Source of the DNA: Candidatus Fibrimonadales bacterium
GTDB taxonomy: Bacteria > Fibrobacterota > Fibrobacteria > Fibrobacterales > Fibrobacteraceae
Direction of reading: 5' to 3'
DNA length: 12,020 nucleotides
NCBI GenBank assembly: GCA_009788135.1
Contig: WQSA01000048.1
Span: 1-12,020 of the forward strand
Below the pieces are notes generated by a model. That model saw nothing but the letters and a program-made list of their open reading frames with translations, searched no databases and had not been told where the DNA came from. Every line of letters starts with the position of its first letter. The first letter of the stretch is position 1. Both the position numbers and the translations under genes were made by a program. This document shows positions 1 to 6,396 of this stretch, one piece after another.

Positions 1-209
1 ATTGCAACATATTCCATTTCCGGCGTTATAATGCCTTTTTGCGCAGCTTCTCTTTGTGTTAAATCGGTCTTTTTCCATTTGGAACGGACAAGTTCGCCAT
101 CGGTATCATATATTGCGATGCTTGGAATTTCCTTGTCGTTTAAAATAATTTCCTTCATCCTTACTTGGATTTCCGGATGAATTTTGCCTTGAATTGTTAT
201 CCGCCGCAT
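1..209 (-). CDS. thiC: phosphomethylpyrimidine synthase ThiC, N-terminal part (cut by window edge)
   Basis: ThiC is a radical-SAM enzyme that converts aminoimidazole ribotide to hydroxymethylpyrimidine phosphate for thiamin synthesis in the cytoplasm. Only 69 codons are inside the window. Residues 59-69 read GIITPEMEYVA, the signature that precedes the catalytic core of ThiC, preceded by LTQREAAQK. Residues 3-20 (RITIQGKIHPEIQVRMKE) match the conserved opening strand of ThiC (pattern KIYVEGSRPDIRVPMRE), so I chose the ATG at 209 rather than the internal ATG at 158, which would remove that strand. A GGTGG lies about 9 nt upstream of the 209 ATG. The start lies inside thiS (13-nt overlap), implying coupled translation. 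Only about 60 residues precede the ITPEME motif, fewer than in long ThiC forms, so this is a compact version. The catalytic core and the C-terminal cluster cysteines lie outside the window. Identification is firm; the exact start is likely. Confidence 0.9.
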   Translation of the reverse strand, partial: MRRITIQGKIHPEIQVRMKEIILNDKEIPSIAIYDTDGELVRSKWKKTDLTQREAAQKGIITPEMEYVA

Positions 210-394
210 GTTGCAGTTACCACCAGGATTTTATCGCCGTCTTTCAGAGCGCAGCGGTCCCATTTTGAGTTTGGAATAACGCTTTCGTTTACGGCTATGG
301 CTATGCCTTTTGCATTTTCGAGTTCAGCGGAAGCCCACTGAGCGAGCGTTGCAAAATTCATTTCTTTGGTTTCGCCGTTTATTGATAATTTCAT
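197..394 (-). CDS. thiS: sulfur carrier protein ThiS
   Basis: ThiS is a small ubiquitin-fold protein. Its C-terminal glycine is adenylated by ThiF and converted to a thiocarboxylate that supplies the sulfur of the thiamin thiazole. The 65-residue length is typical. The protein opens with the beta strand MKLSINGE and ends GDKILVVTATCGG, the obligatory terminal Gly-Gly being present. A Cys directly before the GG is a small deviation. The gene starts 4 bases after the stop of the RDD-family gene and runs into thiC by 13 nt. No clear Shine-Dalgarno is seen, so translation may depend on the upstream gene. The partner genes thiF/thiG/thiH are not in this window; they would be expected beyond thiC or elsewhere. 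A MoaD-type carrier is the alternative, but adjacency to thiC settles it. Confidence 0.9.
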   Translation of the reverse strand: MKLSINGETKEMNFATLAQWASAELENAKGIAIAVNESVIPNSKWDRCALKDGDKILVVTATCGG

Positions 395-397
395 CTG

Positions 398-1072
398 TTA
401 TGCTCTTTGCAATTTCAATACTCTTGTGTTTGCAATAACGTCGTGCAGAGCTCGTTTTTCGATGTCAAAAGCGGCTAGCAAATGGCTTATGCCAAAGAAG
501 AACAGCGAAAGAAAAGATCTTAATAGTGCGCAGTGCCATGTCATTGGTTTTCCATCGTGGCGCACAACTACTATGCCAAGCGCTATTTTTCCCAGCGTTC
601 CGGAATAATTTTTCACGAATATGGAATTGTAGCAGAATATTATGCTGAGTATAAATATTGTGGTTGGCATTAGTTCTTCGAGCGTTAGCATTGCTTGCGG
701 AGAGACTGCGGAAATGACTCCTAAATAGGAGTGAAATGGAGTGAGCAGCACAAATATTAGCTGTATTACAACGTAGTCTATTGCAAGTGCGCAGAGTCTT
801 ACCCAGAAGCTTGCGTAATTGGCTTGTGCTATGGTGAGGTTTGGCAGTATTTTTTCTTCTATTACTTGTTTTATCGTTTCTGTTTGAAATTCGTTTTTGA
901 CTTCCGGTTCAACTGTAGCCCATGGTTTCCAGCTTTCATAGCCGTCTCTCCATACGAGCGTTTCTGGTACAAATGCGCCTTGTTCGGCAAATCCGAGCAT
1001 TTGCCTAAGCGACCAGGGCCCATTCCTCCTTTTGCCTTCTGGCTTGGAGGGATCTATATAATACCAGTCCAT
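398..1072 (-). CDS. GYF_2-RDD family membrane protein
   Basis: Two recognisable parts. Residues 3-52 (starting WYYID, with GPWSL at 18-22 and WRDGYESWKPW at 41-51) form a GYF_2-type domain, a small cytoplasmic adaptor fold that usually binds proline-rich peptides. Residues about 85-222 form an RDD domain with membrane segments near 93-111, 136-154 and 183-201, the hallmark Arg92 and Asp99 in the first helix, and the closing motif LHDVIANTRVL. RDD proteins are inner-membrane proteins; some act in ion transport, but most have no assigned function. The start ATG at 1072 lies 5 nt after the stop of the small lipoprotein gene, with only a distant GGTGG upstream, so coupled translation is likely. 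The neighbouring 530-aa protein has a Pro-rich segment, but that segment should be periplasmic and so unable to meet a cytoplasmic GYF domain unless topology differs. Family assignment is firm, function unknown. Confidence 0.8.
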   Translation of the reverse strand: MDWYYIDPSKPEGKRRNGPWSLRQMLGFAEQGAFVPETLVWRDGYESWKPWATVEPEVKNEFQTETIKQVIEEKILPNLTIAQANYASFWVRLCALAIDYVVIQLIFVLLTPFHSYLGVISAVSPQAMLTLEELMPTTIFILSIIFCYNSIFVKNYSGTLGKIALGIVVVRHDGKPMTWHCALLRSFLSLFFFGISHLLAAFDIEKRALHDVIANTRVLKLQRA

Positions 1073-1077
1073 GTTAG

Positions 1078-1377
1078 CTACTGGCCACCTTGTCCTGAGC
1101 GGCTGCTGCTACTGCCACCGCCGCCGCCAGCGCTGCTACTGCTAACGCTAGCACTGCTGGTACAAGTTTCCTTGCAGTCATTTACAATGCATCCTTGCAT
1201 TTTGGAGCATTCATCTTTAGATATGGTGTGAATACCGTCATTATCCGATGAGTAGATGCTTAAGCATTGTCCACTGCTCCTTTTGCAAAACTTAAAATCC
1301 GGTGCATCCGGAACATCGCTGCAAGAAACAAACAAAAACGCAAAGGCAATTAAGCCAATTTTTACCACATTCCGCAT
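1078..1377 (-). CDS. small Cys-rich lipoprotein with Ser/Gly tail
   Basis: A 99-aa predicted lipoprotein of unknown function. The signal is MRNVVKIGLIAFAFLFVSC, with lipobox FVSC and lipidated Cys19. An upstream in-frame start at 1425 would put 16 extra polar residues before the signal peptide and lie deep in the preceding gene. The ATG at 1377 has a GAGG 5 nt upstream and is therefore chosen. The mature part has a six-Cys module (Cys31, 38, 57, 63, 68, 72) with CIVNDCK at 63-69, then a low-complexity tail: Ser-rich, five Gly, four Ser, ending SGQGGQ. Such tails are common linkers in Fibrobacter exported proteins. The spacings C-x6-C and CI-x3-CK also occur in the upstream 444-aa lipoprotein, suggesting a shared disulfide-bonded module. 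The gene overlaps the end of that neighbour by 16 nt. Confidence 0.75.
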   Translation of the reverse strand: MRNVVKIGLIAFAFLFVSCSDVPDAPDFKFCKRSSGQCLSIYSSDNDGIHTISKDECSKMQGCIVNDCKETCTSSASVSSSSAGGGGGSSSSRSGQGGQ

Positions 1378-2696
1378 GTTAACCTCGGTTGAGTTGTTTT
1401 CACTACAATTTCTTTGGGATACCAATATAAGCCATCTTCCAAAACGGCTTCAGTTCTCAGATCAGGAAGATTATAACCGTTATCGTCGGGATTTGGTCTT
1501 ATATTATTTCCATTGTTTCCTTCTACATATCCTTCAATTTCAATAGTAAAATTAAAACGATTGCCATCACAGCTTATATAGTAATCATATTTAGGTCCAC
1601 CGTCATCACCATTGCAACCAAAAGAAACTATTGTGTTTCCGTTGAAAGTAAGAGACTTTCCATCGGTACATCCACTAACTTTTTCATAACTCGCTACAGT
1701 TACTACGGGGCAAGTTTTAGTAGAATCTGCACCATTGCAGGTTACTCTTGCTCTTGCATTATTTATGGTTTGATTGCCAGACTCCGATAATGCAAAAGAA
1801 CTGCTTGATTGCCATGTATTGCCTGTAAAATTATATCTTATGCCAGCAGTATCGCATCGTCCGTAGCTATTGCTTACAGTAATGCCTACAGTCAAAGTTT
1901 CAGTACTACGCATTGTGTTTTTGGAATTACCTGTAAAATCACAGGGGCTAATTTGTATATTCGGGAGCACGTATGCCACTGCGCTATCTAGCTTGAATTC
2001 TACTCCACTGCAAGTTGCTACAGCAAATGCTTTTACAATGTTGCCTGCGGCTGTTGTTGTACCTTCAATAACTATTCTAGCGGTGTCAGAGTTGCATGAT
2101 GCAAGAACGGGGTTAGAAATTTCAACTTTGCCAGTAACTTTAGAACGAGCATTTGCGTTTATATAGAAATAAGTGCTGTCTCCGCTTTTATAATCATGAG
2201 CAAAGGCTATTGAGCCTGTCTTTGATGGTGGTGGAGTTTTTTTGATTTTCAGCGGTTGGCAATTCTTGGATGATTCCTGCGCAGTTTCTGTATTTGTGCA
2301 TTTAAGAACTCCCTGAACAACGAAGTCTGCATCTTCATTTGAGAATACGCCTCCTGCAATGGTTCTCGTAGAATCAAGAGTGAATTTGGTGGTTCCATAA
2401 TGCATTTCCCCAGTACAGTTTTCTCCATAGTCGTGCGTTAAAGTAGGGGTTGCCGTTTGACCGTATGTAACTTCTTCAGGCGTCCATTTGCAATTGAATA
2501 TTATACATTCCTTGTCTCTAGGTTCTCCTCCTATTATAGAACATGATTTTTCGCTAATGTAATGGCAAATATCATCGCCTTCCCAGCAGTAAACATTTTC
2601 GCTGTTGCTCGCTGGCGGTGGCTTGATATCATCGTTAGAGCAGCTGAGGAACAGAACGCCCAACAAGCTGCAAAACGAAATAGCAAGAATTTTCAT
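1362..2696 (-). CDS. 444-aa Cys-rich lipoprotein with repeated beta-rich domains
   Basis: Predicted surface or periplasmic lipoprotein. The signal is MKILAISFCSLLGVLFLSC, with Cys19 in the lipobox FLSC. Residues 37-70 hold a Cys module (Cys37, 44, 52, 64, 69; CIIFNCK at 64-70) that matches the next lipoprotein in spacing. The remainder is Thr/Ser/Asn/Gly-rich with alternating hydrophobics, as in stacked beta sandwiches. Two sections end in a similar Cys hairpin: around 128-151 (VLKCT, then KNCQPLKI) and 314-334 (ARVTCNG, then KTCPVVTV), suggesting tandem Ig-like repeats. A Pro-rich linker (TPPP) separates the first unit. An acidic/Asn/Gly stretch at 392-408 could bind Ca2+. The gene has a good Shine-Dalgarno (GAGGGG, about 8 nt before ATG) and begins 16 nt after the preceding stop. 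I do not recognise a named family. An adhesin or substrate-binding role is possible but only inferred. Confidence 0.7.
   Translation of the reverse strand: MKILAISFCSLLGVLFLSCSNDDIKPPPASNSENVYCWEGDDICHYISEKSCSIIGGEPRDKECIIFNCKWTPEEVTYGQTATPTLTHDYGENCTGEMHYGTTKFTLDSTRTIAGGVFSNEDADFVVQGVLKCTNTETAQESSKNCQPLKIKKTPPPSKTGSIAFAHDYKSGDSTYFYINANARSKVTGKVEISNPVLASCNSDTARIVIEGTTTAAGNIVKAFAVATCSGVEFKLDSAVAYVLPNIQISPCDFTGNSKNTMRSTETLTVGITVSNSYGRCDTAGIRYNFTGNTWQSSSSFALSESGNQTINNARARVTCNGADSTKTCPVVTVASYEKVSGCTDGKSLTFNGNTIVSFGCNGDDGGPKYDYYISCDGNRFNFTIEIEGYVEGNNGNNIRPNPDDNGYNLPDLRTEAVLEDGLYWYPKEIVVKTTQPRLTCGMW
1383..1386 (-). promoter_or_regulatory. ribosome binding site that sets the start of the small lipoprotein
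   Basis: GAGG on the minus strand, 5 nt before the ATG at 1377 and lying within the 3' coding end of the upstream lipoprotein gene. It favours this start over the in-frame one at 1425. Confidence 0.6.
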
Positions 2697-2712
2697 TTCA
2701 GATTCCCCTCAG

Positions 2713-4305
2713 TTAAAAAAACATATACCATACTGCGCCAGCCGCAAATCCGCTTGCAGAGACATAAAGAAGATTTCTGGCTACTTGACTATTGAACCGA
2801 CTATCAACTTTGTCTTCATAAGCTTTGACCGCTGCATCATAAGCGGTTTTATCTCCATTTGGAACAACAGTATTCAAAGTCGCTTCATATAATCTGTCTG
2901 CGCTTTTGGTTTTATTGCTCACCGAGCTGTTTTGCCAAAGCGCTATTCCCAAGCTCGTTGCAGATGCTGTAAGCATGGATGCGAAAATTATTCTTTTAGT
3001 GGTCCAGAATGGAGGGCCCACGCTCACCTTTTTCATAGCGTATGTATGATCCAGTTTCCTATATTTGATTTTGCCGTTTATCAACGAGTCTGCACGCATA
3101 GCCCACTCTGGGAATCCTTCCATGTGCTCGTATCCATCAATTATTTTGAAAACTCCTTTAGCTGGAACTTCACCCTCTTCATAAAAAATATACATCTCTT
3201 TTGCCCCGGGATATACTTTTTCACCCCTGATTATAAATGGGTAGTTCACATAATCTACGCTGGTTATAAACGCATCTGGCAATTCGCTGATTCGCTGCGC
3301 AAAATATGGAGAAACTTTAAGAAAACCATGAAAATCATAAACCACTTTTGAATTTACATCTGGATTTCTAACATTTACGGGAAACATCTCCTTCTCAGCG
3401 TCATACTCGCCCAAAGTCACTCCGCCTTTAATGTTTTCCGTAGCTAAAATTTTCATCTGATCCTGAAGCATATAATTGTTCATCAATTCTATAGCTCTTT
3501 CCAAACGCTTTATATAAAGCAGATTTTTCTTCTCCATAGCATTCAAATTGCCCTGTCCAATATTTAGCGATGTCAAAACATTGGTTATTCTGGCAATTTT
3601 GAAATTCATCTCTGAAATTCTGCTCTTGAATTTGTTAAGACGCTTTTGGTATTCATCTGAATCTTCATCTGCGTTTTGCAACAGAGTTTCTCCCCACTCA
3701 GGTTGAATATCATCGCTTAGCTTTATTTCTGCGATAAGCTTTTCCAGCGGCCTTTTCTGCTGCTGGCTATACTGCTTTTCAAGATTGGCAATTCGGGTTT
3801 TTCTGCTTTTTTCCCTATCGGCAACGAATTTGTCATAGATTTCCTGTTTCTCATTGTCTCTTTTTGGCCTAAGCGGCTCATCTTCTATCGCTTTTATCAT
3901 ATCGTTAATCTTTTCCCTAGACGGCACAAGCACGCTGGAAAGGGCATCTATGGTATCCAGATATATCTCGTAATTGGCATACTTGGCTACTGGCGGCGGT
4001 GGCATCTCTTTTTTTGGAGCCGGAGCTTTTGCCACGGGCGCTGCTTGCTGTACTTTTGGAGCCTCCTCTTTTGGCTGGGAAGCTTTTATCTGAGATGAGA
4101 AGCCTTTTGGAATATCATCTGGCGATAAAATTTGAGGTTGATACTGAGGTTGCGGAGGATGTTGAGGAAAAGGATCGGCTTGCTGTTCTTGTTGCGAAAA
4201 AACATCATGAGATTCATGAGCTAGAGGGTCCAACTCTTGAGCAATAGAATAGCCTGCCATTAAAAGCATTAAAAGCGTCAAATATGCGCAATTTTTATTA
4301 ACCAT
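2713..4305 (-). CDS. exported coiled-coil protein with Pro/Gln-rich N-terminus and two C-terminal membrane segments
   Basis: First gene of the left operon, 530 aa, family not recognised. Residues 1-23 are a signal peptide (hydrophobic LTLLMLLMAGYSIA, likely cut after IAQ). Residues about 36-108 are Gln/Pro/Ala/Lys-rich (PQHPPQPQYQPQ, PAPKKEMPPPP), a flexible spacer like those that cross the periplasm or cell wall. Residues about 125-285 are Lys/Glu-rich and helical, probably coiled coil. Residues about 300-420 are mixed beta/alpha (FPEWAMRADSL near 398). Hydrophobic segments at 437-456 and 511-529 flank a soluble stretch containing AYDAAVKAYEDKVDSRFNSQ, and the chain ends in the membrane (WYMFF). 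It could be an envelope scaffold or part of a surface-attachment complex with the two lipoproteins downstream; this is inference from context. No Shine-Dalgarno precedes the ATG, while a -10-like box lies 6 nt upstream, so a leaderless mRNA is plausible. Confidence 0.7.
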   Translation of the reverse strand: MVNKNCAYLTLLMLLMAGYSIAQELDPLAHESHDVFSQQEQQADPFPQHPPQPQYQPQILSPDDIPKGFSSQIKASQPKEEAPKVQQAAPVAKAPAPKKEMPPPPVAKYANYEIYLDTIDALSSVLVPSREKINDMIKAIEDEPLRPKRDNEKQEIYDKFVADREKSRKTRIANLEKQYSQQQKRPLEKLIAEIKLSDDIQPEWGETLLQNADEDSDEYQKRLNKFKSRISEMNFKIARITNVLTSLNIGQGNLNAMEKKNLLYIKRLERAIELMNNYMLQDQMKILATENIKGGVTLGEYDAEKEMFPVNVRNPDVNSKVVYDFHGFLKVSPYFAQRISELPDAFITSVDYVNYPFIIRGEKVYPGAKEMYIFYEEGEVPAKGVFKIIDGYEHMEGFPEWAMRADSLINGKIKYRKLDHTYAMKKVSVGPPFWTTKRIIFASMLTASATSLGIALWQNSSVSNKTKSADRLYEATLNTVVPNGDKTAYDAAVKAYEDKVDSRFNSQVARNLLYVSASGFAAGAVWYMFF

Positions 4306-4311
4306 GGCTAT

Positions 4312-4317
4312 AATATA
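4312..4317 (-). promoter_or_regulatory. putative -10 box (TATATT) of the left operon
   Basis: On the minus strand CTATATT is followed by ATAGCC and then the ATG at 4305, so transcription would start at or next to the start codon. No good -35 is present: TTGCAA at 4343-4338 lies 20 nt upstream of the -10, too far for a standard spacer. The same CTATATT occurs in two other candidate promoters of this window. The call rests on position and on the absence of a Shine-Dalgarno, so it is tentative. Confidence 0.35.
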
Positions 4318-4355
4318 GTAAACTTATTTTGCTTGCGTTGCAATTGAAGAAAAAA

Positions 4356-4402
4356 GTGTCAAAAAAAGTGTTTAGACACTGTCTAAACACTTTTTTTGAC
4401 AC
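4356..4402. repeat. perfect 47-bp palindrome in the divergent intergenic region
   Basis: Two exact 23-nt inverted arms (4356-4378 and 4380-4402) around a single central C at 4379. Each arm is GTGTC, seven A, then GTGTTTAGACA; the right arm is its exact complement. As RNA on either strand this gives a hairpin stem (GTGTTTAGA/TCTAAACAC) flanked by seven A and seven U, the layout of a bidirectional intrinsic terminator. Here, however, it sits between two divergently transcribed genes where nothing needs terminating from a neighbour. As DNA it could be an operator for a dimeric or tetrameric regulator, an insulator, or a dispersed palindromic repeat. The A7 and T7 tracts are centred 30 bp apart, with another A6 at 4350-4355, so local DNA bending is likely. 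Confidence 0.85.
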
Positions 4403-4424
4403 CTGTAAACCCCGAAATTTGCTC

Positions 4425-4439
4425 AAAAACCGCGTTTTT
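4425..4439. repeat. short inverted repeat upstream of the spoVG-like gene
   Basis: AAAAAC-CGC-GTTTTT, a 6-bp inverted repeat with a 3-nt centre, ending just upstream of the TTGGCA/TATAAT promoter-like sequence. It may be a regulator site; A/T-rich repeats of this size also occur by chance. Confidence 0.4.
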
Positions 4440-4442
4440 CAT

Positions 4443-4467
4443 TTGGCACGGATTTTCACATTATAAT
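4443..4467 (+). promoter_or_regulatory. putative promoter of spoVG-comM-pyrG-comEA
   Basis: A perfect -10 hexamer TATAAT at 4462-4467 lies 25 nt before the ATG. The best upstream match is TTGGCA at 4443-4448, but the spacer is only 13 nt, so the -35 is weak or absent. TTGGCACG also resembles the -24 element of a sigma-54 promoter, but the -12 GC is missing. The likely transcript starts near 4474, giving a leader of about 19 nt with GAGG before the ATG. Confidence 0.5.
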
Positions 4468-4492
4468 AACAGTTTTAACAACGAGGTTTTTA

Positions 4493-4813
4493 ATGAGCAA
4501 AGAAGCAAAAACGCAGAAAAAAGGCACTGCCTTTTTTGATGTTTTAACCTGTACCCAGGTTCAGGTTTATCCGTTCAAGGAATCGACCAGCGGAAAAACC
4601 AAAGCAATGGCAAGGGTGACCATAAACGATCAGCTCCAACTCACCGGTTTGAGAGTGGTGGATGGTGTAAACGGATTTTTCGTTTCCTATCCGCTTGACC
4701 CAAACCACAAGGGCGAGGAGTATTTTTCAATATACTATCCGCTTCATAAAGAGTTGCGAGAGCATATTGAGCAATGCATTTTGGAAAAATTTCAGGAAAT
4801 GGTTAACAAGTAA
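4493..4813 (+). CDS. spoVG: SpoVG-family protein
   Basis: SpoVG proteins are small nucleic-acid-binding regulators, first known from Firmicutes sporulation and septation. Residues 20-103 carry the family layout: a strand VQVYPF, MARVTINDQLQLTGLRVVDG with the typical 'VxDGxNGxFVxxP' block (VVDGVNGFFVSYP at 55-67), then a stretch matching 'hPi' (YYPLHKELRE) and the C-terminal helix HIEQCILEKFQE. The 106-aa length is slightly longer than classic SpoVG because of a 16-residue charged N-terminal extension (SKEAKTQKK). GAGG lies 6 nt before the ATG. It is the first gene of the plus-strand operon, and its TAA is directly followed by the ATG of comM, so the two are probably co-translated. Family assignment is good; what it regulates here is unknown. 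Confidence 0.8.
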   Translation: MSKEAKTQKKGTAFFDVLTCTQVQVYPFKESTSGKTKAMARVTINDQLQLTGLRVVDGVNGFFVSYPLDPNHKGEEYFSIYYPLHKELREHIEQCILEKFQEMVNK

Positions 4814-6343
4814 ATGTTTCAGAGAATACGAAGCGCAGCATTGCGCGGCATAGAAGCGATCCCCGTGGAAATTGAAGTGGATAGCACTTCGGGTTTGCCA
4901 GGGTTTTCGCTTGTCGGTTTGCCGGACAATGCTGTGCGAGAAGCTAGGGAGAGGGTGCTGGCGGCTATGCGAACCTGCGGATTTTACGGCTGTTCTACCA
5001 GAATGACCGTTAATATGTCACCTGCAGATTTGCGTAAGGAGGGGGCTGCTTTTGATTTGGGGCTTGCAATTGGAATGTTAGCCGCTACCGAGCAAATTGC
5101 AGTTGAAAATCTTGAGGATTTTTTGTTTTTGGGAGAACTTTCGCTGGATGGAAGATTGCGCCCAGTGCATGGAGTTTTGGCGGTTGCTGCAAATCTAGCA
5201 CGCTCCGCTCCGCAAACCATTCTTGTGGTACCCTATGAAAACAGAGAAGAAGCCGTTTGCGTGGAAACGCTTAAGGTAATAGCTCCAAAAACTTTAGAGC
5301 AGTGTTTAAATGGATTGCAGAAACCGGATAGTGCTTATTATGTTGGTCATGAATGTCAGCCGGTTTCTGCAATCCAAAATAAAGCTGCCGATTTTTCGCA
5401 AGTCTATGGAATGGCCGCAGTTAAGCGAGCCCTTGAAATTTCTGCGGCCGGTGCGCATAATTTTTTGCTTGTAGGTTCGCCTGGCTCTGGAAAAACGCTT
5501 TGCGCCCGATGTTTGCCAGGCATTTTGCCTGCAATGCGAAGAAACGAATCTTTGGAAAGCACAATTATACATTCGTGCGCCGGTATGTTTGATTCTTGCG
5601 GCGGTCTTATGAAAAGCCGTCCGTTCAGGTCTCCGCATCACACTGCAACCGTGGCTTCTCTTGTTGGCGGCATGAAGCTTCGCCCTGGCGAAGCCAGCCT
5701 TGCGCACAACGGAGTTCTTTTTCTGGATGAATTGCCCGAATTTCAGAGGGCAGCTTTGGAATGTTTGAGGCAGCCGCTGGAGGAAGGTGTAGTTCGTTTG
5801 AACAGAGCTTTGGGCAGCATAAGTTTCCCAGCTAGTTTTGTTTTGGGTGCAGCTATGAACCCTTGCCCTTGCGGCTATGCTATGGACAAGCGCAGAGATT
5901 GCCGCTGCATACCGGAAGCCATAAAGCGCTACAGGAGCAAGGTTTCCGGTCCGCTGCTAGACAGAATAGACCTTCAGGTATCGGTTCCTTCCGTTCCAAT
6001 TGATGAGAGCAGAAAAAGCCTTGCGGGCGAAAGCTCGGAGGAAATTCAAAAGCGAGTTGAGGCAGCTTGCGAAATACAGGAATCTCGGTTCAAAGACAGG
6101 AAAAATTTTCGCAATGGACATTTAGATGGCAAAACGCTTAAAGATATTCTGTTTTGGGATAGCGAAACTGAGAATTTTGCTCTAAAAGCCGCTGAAAAAT
6201 GGAGAATGAGCCACAGAGGCTACGACAGAATGTTAAAAGTGGCTCGTACCATTGCTGATTTAAGGAAGAACTGCAAGGTGGAGCGTTCAGATTTGGCAGA
6301 GGCAATTCAGTACAGAGCTTTGGAGGCTGCATGGATAAGCTGA
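4814..6343 (+). CDS. comM: ComM/YifB family AAA+ ATPase (Mg-chelatase-like)
   Basis: ComM is a hexameric AAA+ helicase that promotes branch migration when transformed DNA is integrated; family members are also annotated YifB or Mg chelatase-like. At 509 aa the length is standard. The N-terminal Lon/ChlI-like domain includes GLPGFSLVGLPDNAVREARE (27-46) and VNMSPADLRKEGAAFDLGLA (66-85). The ATPase domain has Walker A GSPGSGKT (221-228), RSPHHTAT (272-279), Walker B VLFLDEL (301-307), the Cys cluster NPCPCGY with RDCRC (349-365), and SGPLLDRIDLQV (378-389). The C-terminal lid contains SHRGYDRMLKVARTIADL (466-483). All key residues are present. The start abuts the spoVG stop. The last codons carry GGAGG plus an overlapping ATG that opens a tiny ORF reaching pyrG. 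A comEA-like gene two genes downstream supports a competence role. Confidence 0.93.
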   Translation: MFQRIRSAALRGIEAIPVEIEVDSTSGLPGFSLVGLPDNAVREARERVLAAMRTCGFYGCSTRMTVNMSPADLRKEGAAFDLGLAIGMLAATEQIAVENLEDFLFLGELSLDGRLRPVHGVLAVAANLARSAPQTILVVPYENREEAVCVETLKVIAPKTLEQCLNGLQKPDSAYYVGHECQPVSAIQNKAADFSQVYGMAAVKRALEISAAGAHNFLLVGSPGSGKTLCARCLPGILPAMRRNESLESTIIHSCAGMFDSCGGLMKSRPFRSPHHTATVASLVGGMKLRPGEASLAHNGVLFLDELPEFQRAALECLRQPLEEGVVRLNRALGSISFPASFVLGAAMNPCPCGYAMDKRRDCRCIPEAIKRYRSKVSGPLLDRIDLQVSVPSVPIDESRKSLAGESSEEIQKRVEAACEIQESRFKDRKNFRNGHLDGKTLKDILFWDSETENFALKAAEKWRMSHRGYDRMLKVARTIADLRKNCKVERSDLAEAIQYRALEAAWIS

Positions 6344-6396
6344 GAATTTGCTACATTCATATTCCGTTGCCCATGCGAGGATTTTATGAGTGGTGA
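6331..6396 (+). pseudogene. 21-codon ORF between comM and pyrG, possible remnant of a hemW-type gene start
   Basis: ATG at 6331 in the last codons of comM, with GGAGG (6322-6326) 4 nt upstream, and TGA at 6394-6396 inside pyrG. The peptide contains CYIHIPLPMRGFYEW. YIHIP followed by FC-x3-C-x2-C-D-F opens the radical-SAM enzymes HemW/HemN-like. In the next reading frame, the bases after CCGTT read C-P-C-E-D-F, recalling the rest of that motif, as if a small deletion had broken it. It could equally be a leader peptide coupling pyrG translation to comM, or chance. Shortness limits certainty. Confidence 0.3.

Noticed and set aside
1..158. thiC start at the internal ATG at 158
   Set aside because: It would delete residues that match the conserved N-terminal strand of ThiC; the ATG at 209 keeps them and has a GGTGG upstream.
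1098..1150. Triplet-rich Ser/Gly codon run as a phase-variable repeat
   Set aside because: The units are imperfect and in triplets, so slippage would alter length but not switch the frame; ordinary linker coding fits better.
824..1231. Plus-strand frame with Pro/Leu runs
   Set aside because: Mirror image of the Gly/Ser tail of the small lipoprotein and of the RDD gene.
4443..4460. Sigma-54 promoter (TTGGCACG with a -12 element)
   Set aside because: The -24 part matches, but the -12 position reads TTCA rather than TTGC, and a perfect TATAAT overlaps just downstream.
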